Assembly (NCBI RefSeq): GCF_005116735.1
Contig: NZ_SWDB01000009.1
Location: forward strand, 124,001-188,000
From: Thalassotalea mangrovi
GTDB lineage: Bacteria; Pseudomonadota; Gammaproteobacteria; Enterobacterales; Alteromonadaceae
Direction of reading: 5' to 3'
Length of the DNA stretch: 64,000 nt
Shown here: piece after piece, positions 1 to 7,945 of the stretch
Position numbering within the stretch: position 1 is the stretch's first letter
How the letters are laid out: each line of letters starts with the position of its first letter
Made by a program: the position numbers and the translations under genes
The notes under the pieces: model-generated
The model's input: only the letters and a program-made list of their open reading frames with translations
Told to the model about the DNA's origin: nothing
Databases searched by the model: none

Positions 1-2
1 CA

Positions 3-656
3 CAACTTACCCAGGAGCAACAGCAAATGGGCGATTTCGTTGCCGTAATCCTCGCCGATACCGAACAAACCTGGCATAGCATCCTCGAATCAGCAGGTAT
101 TCCATACCGCGAACCGAAACTGATTTTATTTACCGGCCAGGTCAATTCTGCCTGTGGCATGGCAAGTGCCGCCGTAGGCCCCTTCTATTGTCCTGGCGAT
201 GAGCAGGTGTATATCGATTTATCATTTTACGAAGATTTAAAAAATCGCCATGGCGCGCCAGGAGACTTTGCCCAGGCTTATGTGATTGCCCATGAAATCG
301 GTCATCACGTGCAAAACATTCTCGGTACATCAGACAAAGTGCATCGTTCGCAACAAATGATGTCAAAAGTGGATGGCAATAAGCTCTCGGTAAAATTGGA
401 ATTGCAAGCAGATTGTTATGCCGGGGTCTGGGGTTATCACGCCGATACCAAACGACAAATGCTCGACTCAGGCGATCTCAATGAAGCACTGGTTGCCGCA
501 TCGGCCATTGGCGATGACAGGTTACAGAAACAGGCGACAGGGCGGGTAACTCCGGACAGCTTTACCCATGGTAGCTCGGAACAACGGGTCGCCTGGTTTA
601 AACGAGGCTTTACTACGGGCGATATCAATCAATGTGATACCTTTTCCGGCCGTTAA
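3..656 (+). CDS. Neutral zinc metallopeptidase, YpfJ family (5' truncated)
   Basis: The reading frame is open to the left edge of the window, so only the C-terminal ~217 residues are present; the ATG at 27 is probably internal because the codons before it (Q-L-T-Q-E-Q-Q-Q) read like the rest of the protein. The family signature is the zincin motif HEIGHHVQ, in which the two His are zinc ligands and the Glu is catalytic. It is followed by the conserved LELQADCYAGVW segment, whose Glu is the expected third ligand. Family members such as E. coli YpfJ are close to 290 residues with an N-terminal membrane anchor, which would lie outside the window. Substrates of this family are not established. 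The stop lies about 180 bases before the permease gene. Confidence 0.9.
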   Translation, partial: QLTQEQQQMGDFVAVILADTEQTWHSILESAGIPYREPKLILFTGQVNSACGMASAAVGPFYCPGDEQVYIDLSFYEDLKNRHGAPGDFAQAYVIAHEIGHHVQNILGTSDKVHRSQQMMSKVDGNKLSVKLELQADCYAGVWGYHADTKRQMLDSGDLNEALVAASAIGDDRLQKQATGRVTPDSFTHGSSEQRVAWFKRGFTTGDINQCDTFSGR

Positions 657-690
657 TAGAAAGTTTGTGTGCTGACAGAAGCATATCTGG

Positions 691-707
691 ATGAATACGT
701 ATGCAAT
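691..707. promoter_or_regulatory. Predicted maltodextrin-regulon operator, upstream of permease
   Basis: ATGAATACGTATGCAAT is a near-palindrome centred at 698/699. The same core (TGNATACGTATNCA) recurs before glgP (twice), before the beta-barrel gene at 40678 and before the TonB receptor at 41116. The central CG and symmetric half-sites resemble LacI-family operators. That identification is an inference; no cognate regulator gene is in the window. Confidence 0.7.
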
Positions 708-724
708 AATTTGTCAGCGTCTGC

Positions 725-753
725 TTGACCACGTAATTTGCTCACCATACATT
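725..753 (+). promoter_or_regulatory. Candidate sigma-70 promoter for the SLC45-like permease
   Basis: TTGACC at 725-730 and TACATT at 748-753 are separated by 17 bases, and the coding start is about 80 bases further on. The operator at 691-707 would be centred near -61. The promoter was assigned by eye only. Confidence 0.4.
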
Positions 754-834
754 AAATATACCAATTATTTCAACCGACGACGGTAGCTCAATAATAATTA
801 CCCCTGCTACCCGGATAACAACAAGAGAACCCTG

Positions 835-2271
835 ATGCTAACCATTCAAAAAAACCTGAGCCGGTCGTTTTATGTGCTGCTGAGCTTACCCTCGACGGCG
901 ATGGGTTTTGCCCTGTCGATTCAGATTGCGGCTTTAAGCTGGCTGTTAAACACCCAATACGGGCTGGATATTCACGAAGTCGGCCTGGTCTGGGCGGCGG
1001 GTCCAATTGCCGGTATTCTTGGCCAGGTGATTATCGGTATTATCAGCGATAAAGTCTGGTTCTGGGGAGGTCGTCGACGTCCATTTATCATAGTGGGTGG
1101 CGTGCTGGCCGGGATGATGTTGCTGGCATTGCCAAATATCGACATTGTTTCCGGTGCTCTTGGCATGGACGGTCTGCTCGGTATTGCGATTGTTATCGCC
1201 CTGACGCTGGATTTATCCATTAATGTCAGCATGAATCCTACCCGTTCTATCATTGCCGACGTAACCCCGCAGGGTGAACAGCGCACCCAGGGATATACCT
1301 GGATGCAGCTCATTTCAGGAACCTTTGGAATGATGGCATACGCCATCGGCGCTACCTTAGGTAACTATGTATTGATATACCTCGGCGCAGCATTAGTATT
1401 TCTGCTTGCCGTTGTTCCGCCTTTTTTCATCGAAGAGCCAAAACAGCTGACCGAAAATGAAGACGGCAATGACCAGGGTGCTATCAACCTGAAAGAGATC
1501 CTGGTTAATATCAAGCCACTTTGGGGCTTTTTAATCTATGATGCTTATGCCTTATTTATTAAACTTGCAGGCATTCAGGTCGATAACTATTGGGTGGAAA
1601 TCGCCTGCCTTATCCTTACCGCTTATTTTGTATTCACAACCTTACTCCCTTCAGAGCAAGGCAAGCCAGAACAACAAGCAAACCTGATCGGATTTCGTAA
1701 AGTCCTTGCTGCACATTCATTTAGCTGGATCGGCATTCAGTCGATGTTTGTATTCCTGTTCGCATTTCTTCAGGACAAGATGCCAGGCATTGCCGATGAC
1801 GAACTGGGTAAAATTATTAACTTAAGCTTTTTGGTGTTAAATGGTGTTGCCGCCATTCTGCCAGCCCTGGTGCTGTTACCGTTAACCCGATCCTATGGCC
1901 TGGTCCGGGTTCATACCGTATGTATCGCCACCATGGCACTCGGTTATTTCGGTGTGGTTCTGTTTGGTCACAGTGAATACATGCTCTACGGTTTAATGGC
2001 ATTTTTAGGTATAGGCTGGTCAGCGGTTATTTCCCTGGCGTTTGCGATTATGTCAGAGAAAATCGATCAGTCCCGCATGGGAAGCTATATGGGCTTATTC
2101 AACCTGTCGGTAGTTATTCCCCAGCTGGTAGTGAGTCTTGGTGTGGGCCTGGCGGTATCGCAGGCAGAAGACAAAGGCCTTATCTTTGTGATCAGTGCGG
2201 TCAGTTTATTGATTTCCGCTATCGCCTGGATGCGCGTTGAGGAGATCAAACCTAAAGTATTGAGCGAGTAA
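835..2271 (+). CDS. MFS sugar permease, SLC45-like (probable maltose/maltodextrin importer)
   Basis: A 478-residue multi-spanning membrane protein with about 12 hydrophobic segments. The loop between helices 2 and 3 reads SDKVWFWGGRRRPFIIVGG, the hallmark of the SLC45/plant-sucrose-transporter-like branch of the major facilitator superfamily, followed by a conserved SINVSMNPTRSIIADVTP segment. Bacterial members are often found beside alpha-glucan genes and are thought to import maltose or maltodextrins with protons. Here the gene faces the glycogen operon and carries the same upstream palindrome as glgP and the TonB receptor, which supports an alpha-glucoside substrate. An AAGAG ribosome-binding sequence precedes the ATG. 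The substrate is inferred from context. Confidence 0.87.
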   Translation: MLTIQKNLSRSFYVLLSLPSTAMGFALSIQIAALSWLLNTQYGLDIHEVGLVWAAGPIAGILGQVIIGIISDKVWFWGGRRRPFIIVGGVLAGMMLLALPNIDIVSGALGMDGLLGIAIVIALTLDLSINVSMNPTRSIIADVTPQGEQRTQGYTWMQLISGTFGMMAYAIGATLGNYVLIYLGAALVFLLAVVPPFFIEEPKQLTENEDGNDQGAINLKEILVNIKPLWGFLIYDAYALFIKLAGIQVDNYWVEIACLILTAYFVFTTLLPSEQGKPEQQANLIGFRKVLAAHSFSWIGIQSMFVFLFAFLQDKMPGIADDELGKIINLSFLVLNGVAAILPALVLLPLTRSYGLVRVHTVCIATMALGYFGVVLFGHSEYMLYGLMAFLGIGWSAVISLAFAIMSEKIDQSRMGSYMGLFNLSVVIPQLVVSLGVGLAVSQAEDKGLIFVISAVSLLISAIAWMRVEEIKPKVLSE

Positions 2272-2385
2272 CCACTCAATACTTACACCAGTAGTCAACT
2301 ATACTGGTCGGATGAGAAGTTGCTTTTTCGACCAGCTTGCCGTTAACATGACGTCTCTTTTGTAAAATTTTGAATCGGCGGCGTC

Positions 2386-3261
2386 ATGACTTCTCCCAAA
2401 TCCAGCCAATCGACTTTTCATCCCTTACCCGACAATGCCAGTTTCCAGTTTTACAGCGGCAAGGGTGAAGACCTGCACTTTTACCATGCTAACGGCTTTT
2501 CCAGTGCCACCTACCAGCCATTTATCAAAGCCTTAACCCAGTCATTTAACGTTTCGGCGTTAGACTCCAGGGCCGCATGGCCCGATATTGGCAAACCACC
2601 AAAAAGCAGGTCATGGCAGATTTATGGTGAAGACCTGATCGCTTTCATTGAAACGCACTACGACGCACCGATTATTGCCGTTGGCCATTCACTAGGCGCA
2701 AGTTCCACCATTTATGCGGCGAATATGCGCCCGGATTTGTTTAAAGCCCTGGTATTGATCGAGCCAGCGATGGTTAAGCGCAGCGTGGCCACCGCCATTA
2801 AGTGGATGCCAGATGCACTTTTGAAATATATCGACCCGGTAAAAACCACGTTAAAAAAACAGGATCGCTGGGCCTGCAGGCAAAGCTATCGCGAGTATTG
2901 CCAGCAGCGACGCAGCTTTCAACGATTCCATCCGCAAAGCTTTGATGCCTTTGTGGAACACTCTGTCATTGATGACGGGAACGAAGTCACACTAAGATTT
3001 CCGAAAGCCTGGGAGGCCCATAATTTTTCCAGGCCACCTTACATGCTCAAAGAAATTTCCCGTATCTCTGTGCCCACCGTAGCGATACGAGGCAAGCCAA
3101 ATCTATTCTTTAGCGAAGAAATCTGGCAACAATGGCAAAAATGTCAGCCTGATGCTCTTTTTTTGGAAGATTTGCAGCACGGACATTTGTTGCCGCTGGA
3201 AAACCCAGAAAGTTGCTACCGTATTATCGTTAAAGGGCTTGAGCTGCTCAATCTGGATTAG
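2386..3261 (+). CDS. Alpha/beta hydrolase
   Basis: A 291-residue protein with the alpha/beta-hydrolase fold signature: an early YHANGFSS turn in the oxyanion-hole region, the nucleophile elbow GHSLGA with Ser at residue 102, and a C-terminal HGH segment (EDLQHGHLLPLE) supplying the probable catalytic His. No signal peptide is seen, so it is probably cytoplasmic. It follows the permease by about 115 bases on the same strand, but nothing in the sequence ties it to sugar use. The substrate cannot be told from the sequence; an esterase or lactonase-type activity is the usual expectation. Confidence 0.85.
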   Translation: MTSPKSSQSTFHPLPDNASFQFYSGKGEDLHFYHANGFSSATYQPFIKALTQSFNVSALDSRAAWPDIGKPPKSRSWQIYGEDLIAFIETHYDAPIIAVGHSLGASSTIYAANMRPDLFKALVLIEPAMVKRSVATAIKWMPDALLKYIDPVKTTLKKQDRWACRQSYREYCQQRRSFQRFHPQSFDAFVEHSVIDDGNEVTLRFPKAWEAHNFSRPPYMLKEISRISVPTVAIRGKPNLFFSEEIWQQWQKCQPDALFLEDLQHGHLLPLENPESCYRIIVKGLELLNLD

Positions 3262-3378
3262 GTTCGTTATATTTAGCGGTGGAATTGAATAAAGCTTCTA
3301 TACTTTCAACTCGAAAGGCACGAGTAGCCGCCGGCAGCATCTTCATTGTTCACTAATGCTGTCTCAGCGCAGAGCATC

Positions 3379-3717
3379 ATGAATCTTATTAAAATCCTTG
3401 TACTGCTGTTAACGACGTTCGTAATCAGCGGTTGCATGACGGCGAACCAGGGCGCTTTTATCCCGGCCACTTACATCGAGGATCCCGGCCAAGCGGGAAC
3501 CATGCTTGGAGAGGTGACCGGGCAGTCCAGACAACGGTGGTTTCTGTACCTAATACCCATCGGTGATGCTCCCTCAACTCAGCAGGCCATAGCGGCAGCT
3601 AAAGCGCAGCGGGAAGGGACCCGCTATCTCACCGATGTCATCATCGAAGAGCGAACCGAATGGCAATTTGGCTATAGTGAACAGGTGATAGAGGTTAACG
3701 CCATAGCCTACCGTTAA
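3379..3717 (+). CDS. Small lipoprotein, possibly TRL-like
   Basis: I chose the ATG at 3379 over the upstream one at 3346 because it places a clean lipoprotein signal at the very N-terminus: MNLIKILVLLLTTFVISGC, with the lipid-modified Cys at residue 19. That gives a 112-residue protein. The mature part includes GDAPSTQQAIAAAKAQREGT, which loosely resembles the GDAs...A...gI pattern of the TRL-like lipoprotein family; this match is from memory and weak. Residue +2 is Met, so sorting to the outer membrane is expected. The function is unknown. A hairpin-forming repeat follows directly after the stop codon. Confidence 0.7.
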   Translation: MNLIKILVLLLTTFVISGCMTANQGAFIPATYIEDPGQAGTMLGEVTGQSRQRWFLYLIPIGDAPSTQQAIAAAKAQREGTRYLTDVIIEERTEWQFGYSEQVIEVNAIAYR

Positions 3718-3721
3718 TACC

Positions 3722-3756
3722 ATTTCATTAATATAGAATCACTATATCAATGAAAT
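3722..3756. repeat. Imperfect palindrome after the lipoprotein gene (MITE/REP-like)
   Basis: Arms ATTTCATT (3722-3729) and AATGAAAT (3749-3756) enclose a second pair ATATAG/CTATAT around a 5-base loop, with one mismatch between the two stems. AT-rich, with no U-tract, so it is not a standard terminator. It may be a small interspersed palindromic element or an mRNA-end stabiliser. Confidence 0.5.
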
Positions 3757-3822
3757 CTATGTTGCAAATCAACCTCTGCCTGAGTTGTGCAAGAACTTAA
3801 TGGAATAGGTACAAGCAGAAAC

Positions 3823-3852
3823 AAAAACACCTGGTCAATGCCAGGTGTTTTT
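3823..3852. terminator. Bidirectional intrinsic terminator
   Basis: A 12-bp stem (AAAAACACCTGG with CCAGGTGTTTTT) around the loop TCAATG, with A/T runs at both ends. It lies between the convergent small lipoprotein gene and the leftward amylase gene and can serve both. Confidence 0.85.
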
Positions 3853-3869
3853 CGTTAAATCAAAAGACT

Positions 3870-5690
3870 TTAGTTTGCGGCTTCGGCTTTGTATATCGCA
3901 AAGCTCAGTGGTGCCAGGTTAATCGTCACCTTACTGTCTTTTTCGGTTTTATCCTTGGCAACTACAACTGGTTCATAACCGGCTAACGGCATATCAAAGC
4001 TTTGTTGCTGATCTTCCAATGCGGTATTAAATACCAACAAATATTGTTCCGTATCCGTGGTGCGGGTGAATGCCAGGATACCCGGGCTATCCTGCGAATA
4101 CAGGGTTTCCTGCTCACTGATACGCAACCCCGGATGCTGCTGATAGACGCTGGCCAGATAGGTCAAATCTTTATACAGAATGTGTTCCTGATCGAAGTTT
4201 GCATCCGCTGTGGTCGCATCGGTACCCAACAAGTCATCATCGTTATAAGAAGGTACTTTCGATGGCATCATATCCTGACGCGAATCGCGATCATGGCCAT
4301 CTCCAACAAAGCCTTGTTCATCGCCATAGTAAACGACCGGAATACCACGGGAGAAATACATCAGGGCATTGGATAACTTGATGCGCGCCAGCGCTTCTGA
4401 CTCGCTCATATCCGGGTGCTTGCTTTTTAACAGGTAAGCAAAACGGCCCATATCATGGTTGCCGGTAAAGTTAACCAACATGCTGGCATCGGAATCTTCA
4501 TCTTGATAAAAGCGATCCGCTTCAAATAGCTTAGCCATTACGTCGGTGCCCTGTTGGTCAACCAGAGTTGCCTGCACGGCGCTCTGGAAACCAAAATCAA
4601 GAATCGACTGCAGGTTGCCTGTGGTGGTGAACTGGCTCAAATACTCAGGATCGGCAGAGTAAACCTCACCAAACATAAAGAATTGTGGAATTCCCTGAGC
4701 TTTAGCATGTTCAACAAGCGCCGGAGAAAACTCCTGCCAGAATTCGATATTCACATGTTTAACCGTATCGATTCTGAAGCCATCCGGTTTAAATTCCGTG
4801 ATCACATCTTTGAAGATATCGATCATGCCCTGCACCACGTATGGATTATCGGTATCAATATCGTCCAAGCCGGCAAAATCGCCATAAACGGCACTTTCAC
4901 CCTCCCAGGTGCTGTCGCCCTGGTTGTGATAGTACTTAGGGTCGTTTAACCAGGCCGGCACTTTAATGTCTTCGCTACCCGGCATCACAAATGGGGTATA
5001 TGCATCGCCGGCGGCGACCTGTTCTAATGTCTTGTAATCGCAAAGGCCAACGGTTTCACCGAGCCATTGCTTGCCATCTTCACCATGACATTCTTTGTAT
5101 TTGATCACATCGGCGGTGTGGTTGGCGATAATATCAAAGAAAACTTTAATATTGAGTTTATGCGCTTCTTCAATAAAGGTTTTCAGGTCTTCGTTGGTAC
5201 CCAGATGCGGGTCGATTTCAGTAAAATCGACAACCCAGTAGCCATGGTAGCCACTGCCATCATGTTGCACTGCCTGGTTACGCATAATTGGCGTCATCCA
5301 GATTGAGGTAATTCCCATTTCATGCAAGTATGGCAGTTTGTTTTGCAGGCCTTGCAGATCGCCACCATGGTAATAACCGGTGTTGGTTTGATCAAAGCCG
5401 CCGCGGGATTCAAGCTTAGTTGTTGAACCATTGTCATTATTAACATCGCCATTTTCAAAACGGTCCGGCATGACGAAATAAAACACTTCATCACGTACAT
5501 CGCGTTGCTGATATGGCGCCAGGTTCTGGGCCGACACTTTATGCCATTCAACCGCCGGTGACGATTCGATAATATCGACCGACTCACTTTTTTCCGAAGA
5601 ACAGGCGGCGATACCTGTTACGAAGGCACTGGCTACCGCCAGTTTTAAGGTATTTTTTATCATATTGTTAGTAACTTTCATTGCTGACAT
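3870..5690 (-). CDS. Alpha-amylase family lipoprotein (GH13)
   Basis: A 606-residue GH13 enzyme predicted to hydrolyse alpha-1,4-glucans at the cell surface. The start at 5690 is chosen because GGGGAGAGGG lies just upstream; the longer frame to 5732 lacks this. A lipoprotein signal ends in GIAAC with lipid Cys at residue 30. Catalytic residues by motif are Asp308 (DGFRIDTVKHV, nucleophile), Glu342 (MFGEVY, acid/base) and Asp413 (TGNHDMGR). The region DIIANHTADV is the first conserved GH13 block. It is the last gene of the leftward glgP-glgB-glgX-malQ series, about 75 bases after malQ, and ends in a strong terminator. Exact specificity (amylase versus cyclodextrinase-like) cannot be decided by reading. 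Confidence 0.9.
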   Translation of the reverse strand: MSAMKVTNNMIKNTLKLAVASAFVTGIAACSSEKSESVDIIESSPAVEWHKVSAQNLAPYQQRDVRDEVFYFVMPDRFENGDVNNDNGSTTKLESRGGFDQTNTGYYHGGDLQGLQNKLPYLHEMGITSIWMTPIMRNQAVQHDGSGYHGYWVVDFTEIDPHLGTNEDLKTFIEEAHKLNIKVFFDIIANHTADVIKYKECHGEDGKQWLGETVGLCDYKTLEQVAAGDAYTPFVMPGSEDIKVPAWLNDPKYYHNQGDSTWEGESAVYGDFAGLDDIDTDNPYVVQGMIDIFKDVITEFKPDGFRIDTVKHVNIEFWQEFSPALVEHAKAQGIPQFFMFGEVYSADPEYLSQFTTTGNLQSILDFGFQSAVQATLVDQQGTDVMAKLFEADRFYQDEDSDASMLVNFTGNHDMGRFAYLLKSKHPDMSESEALARIKLSNALMYFSRGIPVVYYGDEQGFVGDGHDRDSRQDMMPSKVPSYNDDDLLGTDATTADANFDQEHILYKDLTYLASVYQQHPGLRISEQETLYSQDSPGILAFTRTTDTEQYLLVFNTALEDQQQSFDMPLAGYEPVVVAKDKTEKDSKVTINLAPLSFAIYKAEAAN

Positions 5691-5764
5691 TTTCCCTCTC
5701 CCCATTGAGTTCAATGTATAATCCAGGCCCATGCCAAAGCATGGGCTTCAAAATGCTAGTCCAA

Positions 5765-7945
5765 TTATCCCTTTGGACGCTCGTTGTTCATCACTTCTAC
5801 CAGGTTGTTCATGTCAACATGCTGCCAGAACTCCTCAATCGTGATTGGCATCCGACGACGCCAGTTCGGATGTTCATCAACAGTACCTGGTATATTCACC
5901 TGTTCATGCAGTCCCAAGGCATCTTCCAGTGGCACCAGCAGGATACGACTCGGGGCTTTGGCCAAAAACGCCTGAACGGCGCGCGATAGCGCATTATTCA
6001 TGGTCGCTGGCGCCATGCCCGGGAACTCATCCGCATGCAAGACACCTTCATGCTCAAGAGCGGCCAATAACTGCTCACGATCGGTTACCCGACCATTGCG
6101 CTCATCTACGCCCATTTGTTCATTAGGATACAGGTTAAGCTCCTGACGCCATTTCAGGTCGTTACCGGTCCACCAACCGGCCATGGTTGATAGATCATGG
6201 GTAGAAACGGTGACCATTGACTGCTCTGGGTAAAGCTCCGGACGGAAGAACAAGCCAGAATCCCAGCGCTCGAAAAACAGCACTTTATAAGAAAGCAGGC
6301 CAGCTTCCGCCATGATTTCACCAAACCCTTCCGGCACATTGCCCAGGTCTTCACCGATCACCACACATTGGTTGCGACGCGATTCCAGCGCAATAATGCG
6401 GAAAATTTCATCGAGCGGGAAGGTAATATAAATGCCCTGATCGGCACGCATGCCCGGCGCTACCCAGTATTGACGCATCAATCCCAAAACGTGATCGATA
6501 CGCAGGGCACCAGCATGGCGCATATTGCTGCGTAGGGCTTTCACCAGCGGTAAATAGCCTTGTTCCTGCAAAGCAACCGGATTGATCGGCGTTAACCCCC
6601 AATCCTGGCCTAAGGTATTCATCGCATCCGGTGGCGCGCCAACCGCAGCACCAGATACATAGCTGTGCTTATCAGCCCAGACTTCCGCGCCGCTGCCATC
6701 ACAACCTACCGCTAAGTCCATGTACAGGCCAACCGGCATATCATTGGCCTTGGCTGCGCTTGCCGCCGCACCAATTTGTGCATCGGCCTGCCACTGCAGA
6801 AACTGGAAATAGCCGATACGTTCAGCATGATCGAGCTTAAATTGCTCCACTTCCGGGCTATGCGGGTCCTGATATTCAACAGGCCATTTCTTCCAGCCAT
6901 AGGCATGGAAATCAAGCTTGCGGAAGTGTTCATACAAGGCATCAAAGGTGGCCAGCTCAAATAAGTCGTCACCCATGGCATCGCAAAATGCCTGGTATTG
7001 CTTCGCAACATCCGTGCCTTTGTCTAAATGCTCAGTGATAAAGTCCTGATACAGCAATTCCAATACCTGATATTTCAGATGCGCGGCATGAGGATAATCG
7101 ATAAATTCATGGCCATTGGCCTGAGCAACCTGCTGTTGGAAATCATCACTGTTAACCACATCCTGAGCGGCCTCGCAGCTGCTAAAGTTAGGGACTGCCG
7201 TGACATCAATATACAGGGTATTTAAAAAGCAGCGACTGGTAGGCGAATATGGGCTGATATGTCCCGGATTATTCGGGTAAAGCGGATGTAATGGATTTAA
7301 ACCAATGGCAGTAACGCCGCGTTTCGCCGACTGCTCTACCAGAGATTTCAAGTCACCAAAATCGCCCATGCCCCAGCTATTATCAGACTTTAAAGAATAA
7401 AGCTGGGCCGCCAGGCCCCACATCCGATAGTCTGCTGCTTCGTTCGGGCTGTAACAGGTTTTCGGGGCAACGATTAGATGCCCGGTAGAGTTCAGTCCAT
7501 CAAGCTCAACGGCTAGCTGGTGATAACCTTCTTCAACGTGCGGTAGCACCAGGGTCAGCTTCTGATACAACTCGCCTTCAACGTCCTGCTCATCAAGTTT
7601 GTTCAGTTCTGACAGTGCCTGGGTGCCATTGAGCACTTCACCGCTTTCCAGAGTGATTTGCCAGCTAATAGTCTGGGCGACATCCTGAGCGGCAACACTT
7701 AAGGTCACGGTATGCTGCGATGCTTCCGATTTGATCATCGACATCGCTGGCAGTAAGGTTAACCAGGATTTGTTTTTCAGTTCCTGGGCAGCGGCCAGAA
7801 TCGCCACGTCCGAGCTTAAATCATACCCCATTGCCTGCAGCAACGCCTGCAAAGCCTCCTGGTTGGCATGAACCATGTTGCCATAACAATCCTTATAACT
7901 TGGATGAAAACCGACAATATCGGCTAACTGTTGTAAAGGCGTCAT
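5765..7945 (-). CDS. malQ: 4-alpha-glucanotransferase (amylomaltase, GH77)
   Basis: A 726-residue cytoplasmic disproportionating enzyme that transfers maltodextrin segments between chains, releasing glucose and longer dextrins suitable for phosphorylase. Catalytic residues by motif are Asp484 (LRIDHVLGL), Glu532 (IGEDLG) and Asp584 (STHDLST). The long N-terminal part before the barrel is of the E. coli MalQ type rather than the short thermophile or plant type. The start codon overlaps the glgX stop (ATGA), indicating translational coupling. The C-terminal WRRRMP segment is also typical of the family. Confidence 0.97.
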   Translation of the reverse strand: MTPLQQLADIVGFHPSYKDCYGNMVHANQEALQALLQAMGYDLSSDVAILAAAQELKNKSWLTLLPAMSMIKSEASQHTVTLSVAAQDVAQTISWQITLESGEVLNGTQALSELNKLDEQDVEGELYQKLTLVLPHVEEGYHQLAVELDGLNSTGHLIVAPKTCYSPNEAADYRMWGLAAQLYSLKSDNSWGMGDFGDLKSLVEQSAKRGVTAIGLNPLHPLYPNNPGHISPYSPTSRCFLNTLYIDVTAVPNFSSCEAAQDVVNSDDFQQQVAQANGHEFIDYPHAAHLKYQVLELLYQDFITEHLDKGTDVAKQYQAFCDAMGDDLFELATFDALYEHFRKLDFHAYGWKKWPVEYQDPHSPEVEQFKLDHAERIGYFQFLQWQADAQIGAAASAAKANDMPVGLYMDLAVGCDGSGAEVWADKHSYVSGAAVGAPPDAMNTLGQDWGLTPINPVALQEQGYLPLVKALRSNMRHAGALRIDHVLGLMRQYWVAPGMRADQGIYITFPLDEIFRIIALESRRNQCVVIGEDLGNVPEGFGEIMAEAGLLSYKVLFFERWDSGLFFRPELYPEQSMVTVSTHDLSTMAGWWTGNDLKWRQELNLYPNEQMGVDERNGRVTDREQLLAALEHEGVLHADEFPGMAPATMNNALSRAVQAFLAKAPSRILLVPLEDALGLHEQVNIPGTVDEHPNWRRRMPITIEEFWQHVDMNNLVEVMNNERPKG

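Noticed and set aside
2287-2308. ACCAGTA/TACTGGT hairpin after the permease gene as a terminator
   Set aside because: Seven-bp AT-containing stem with an 8-base loop and no adjacent T-run; too weak to list as a feature.
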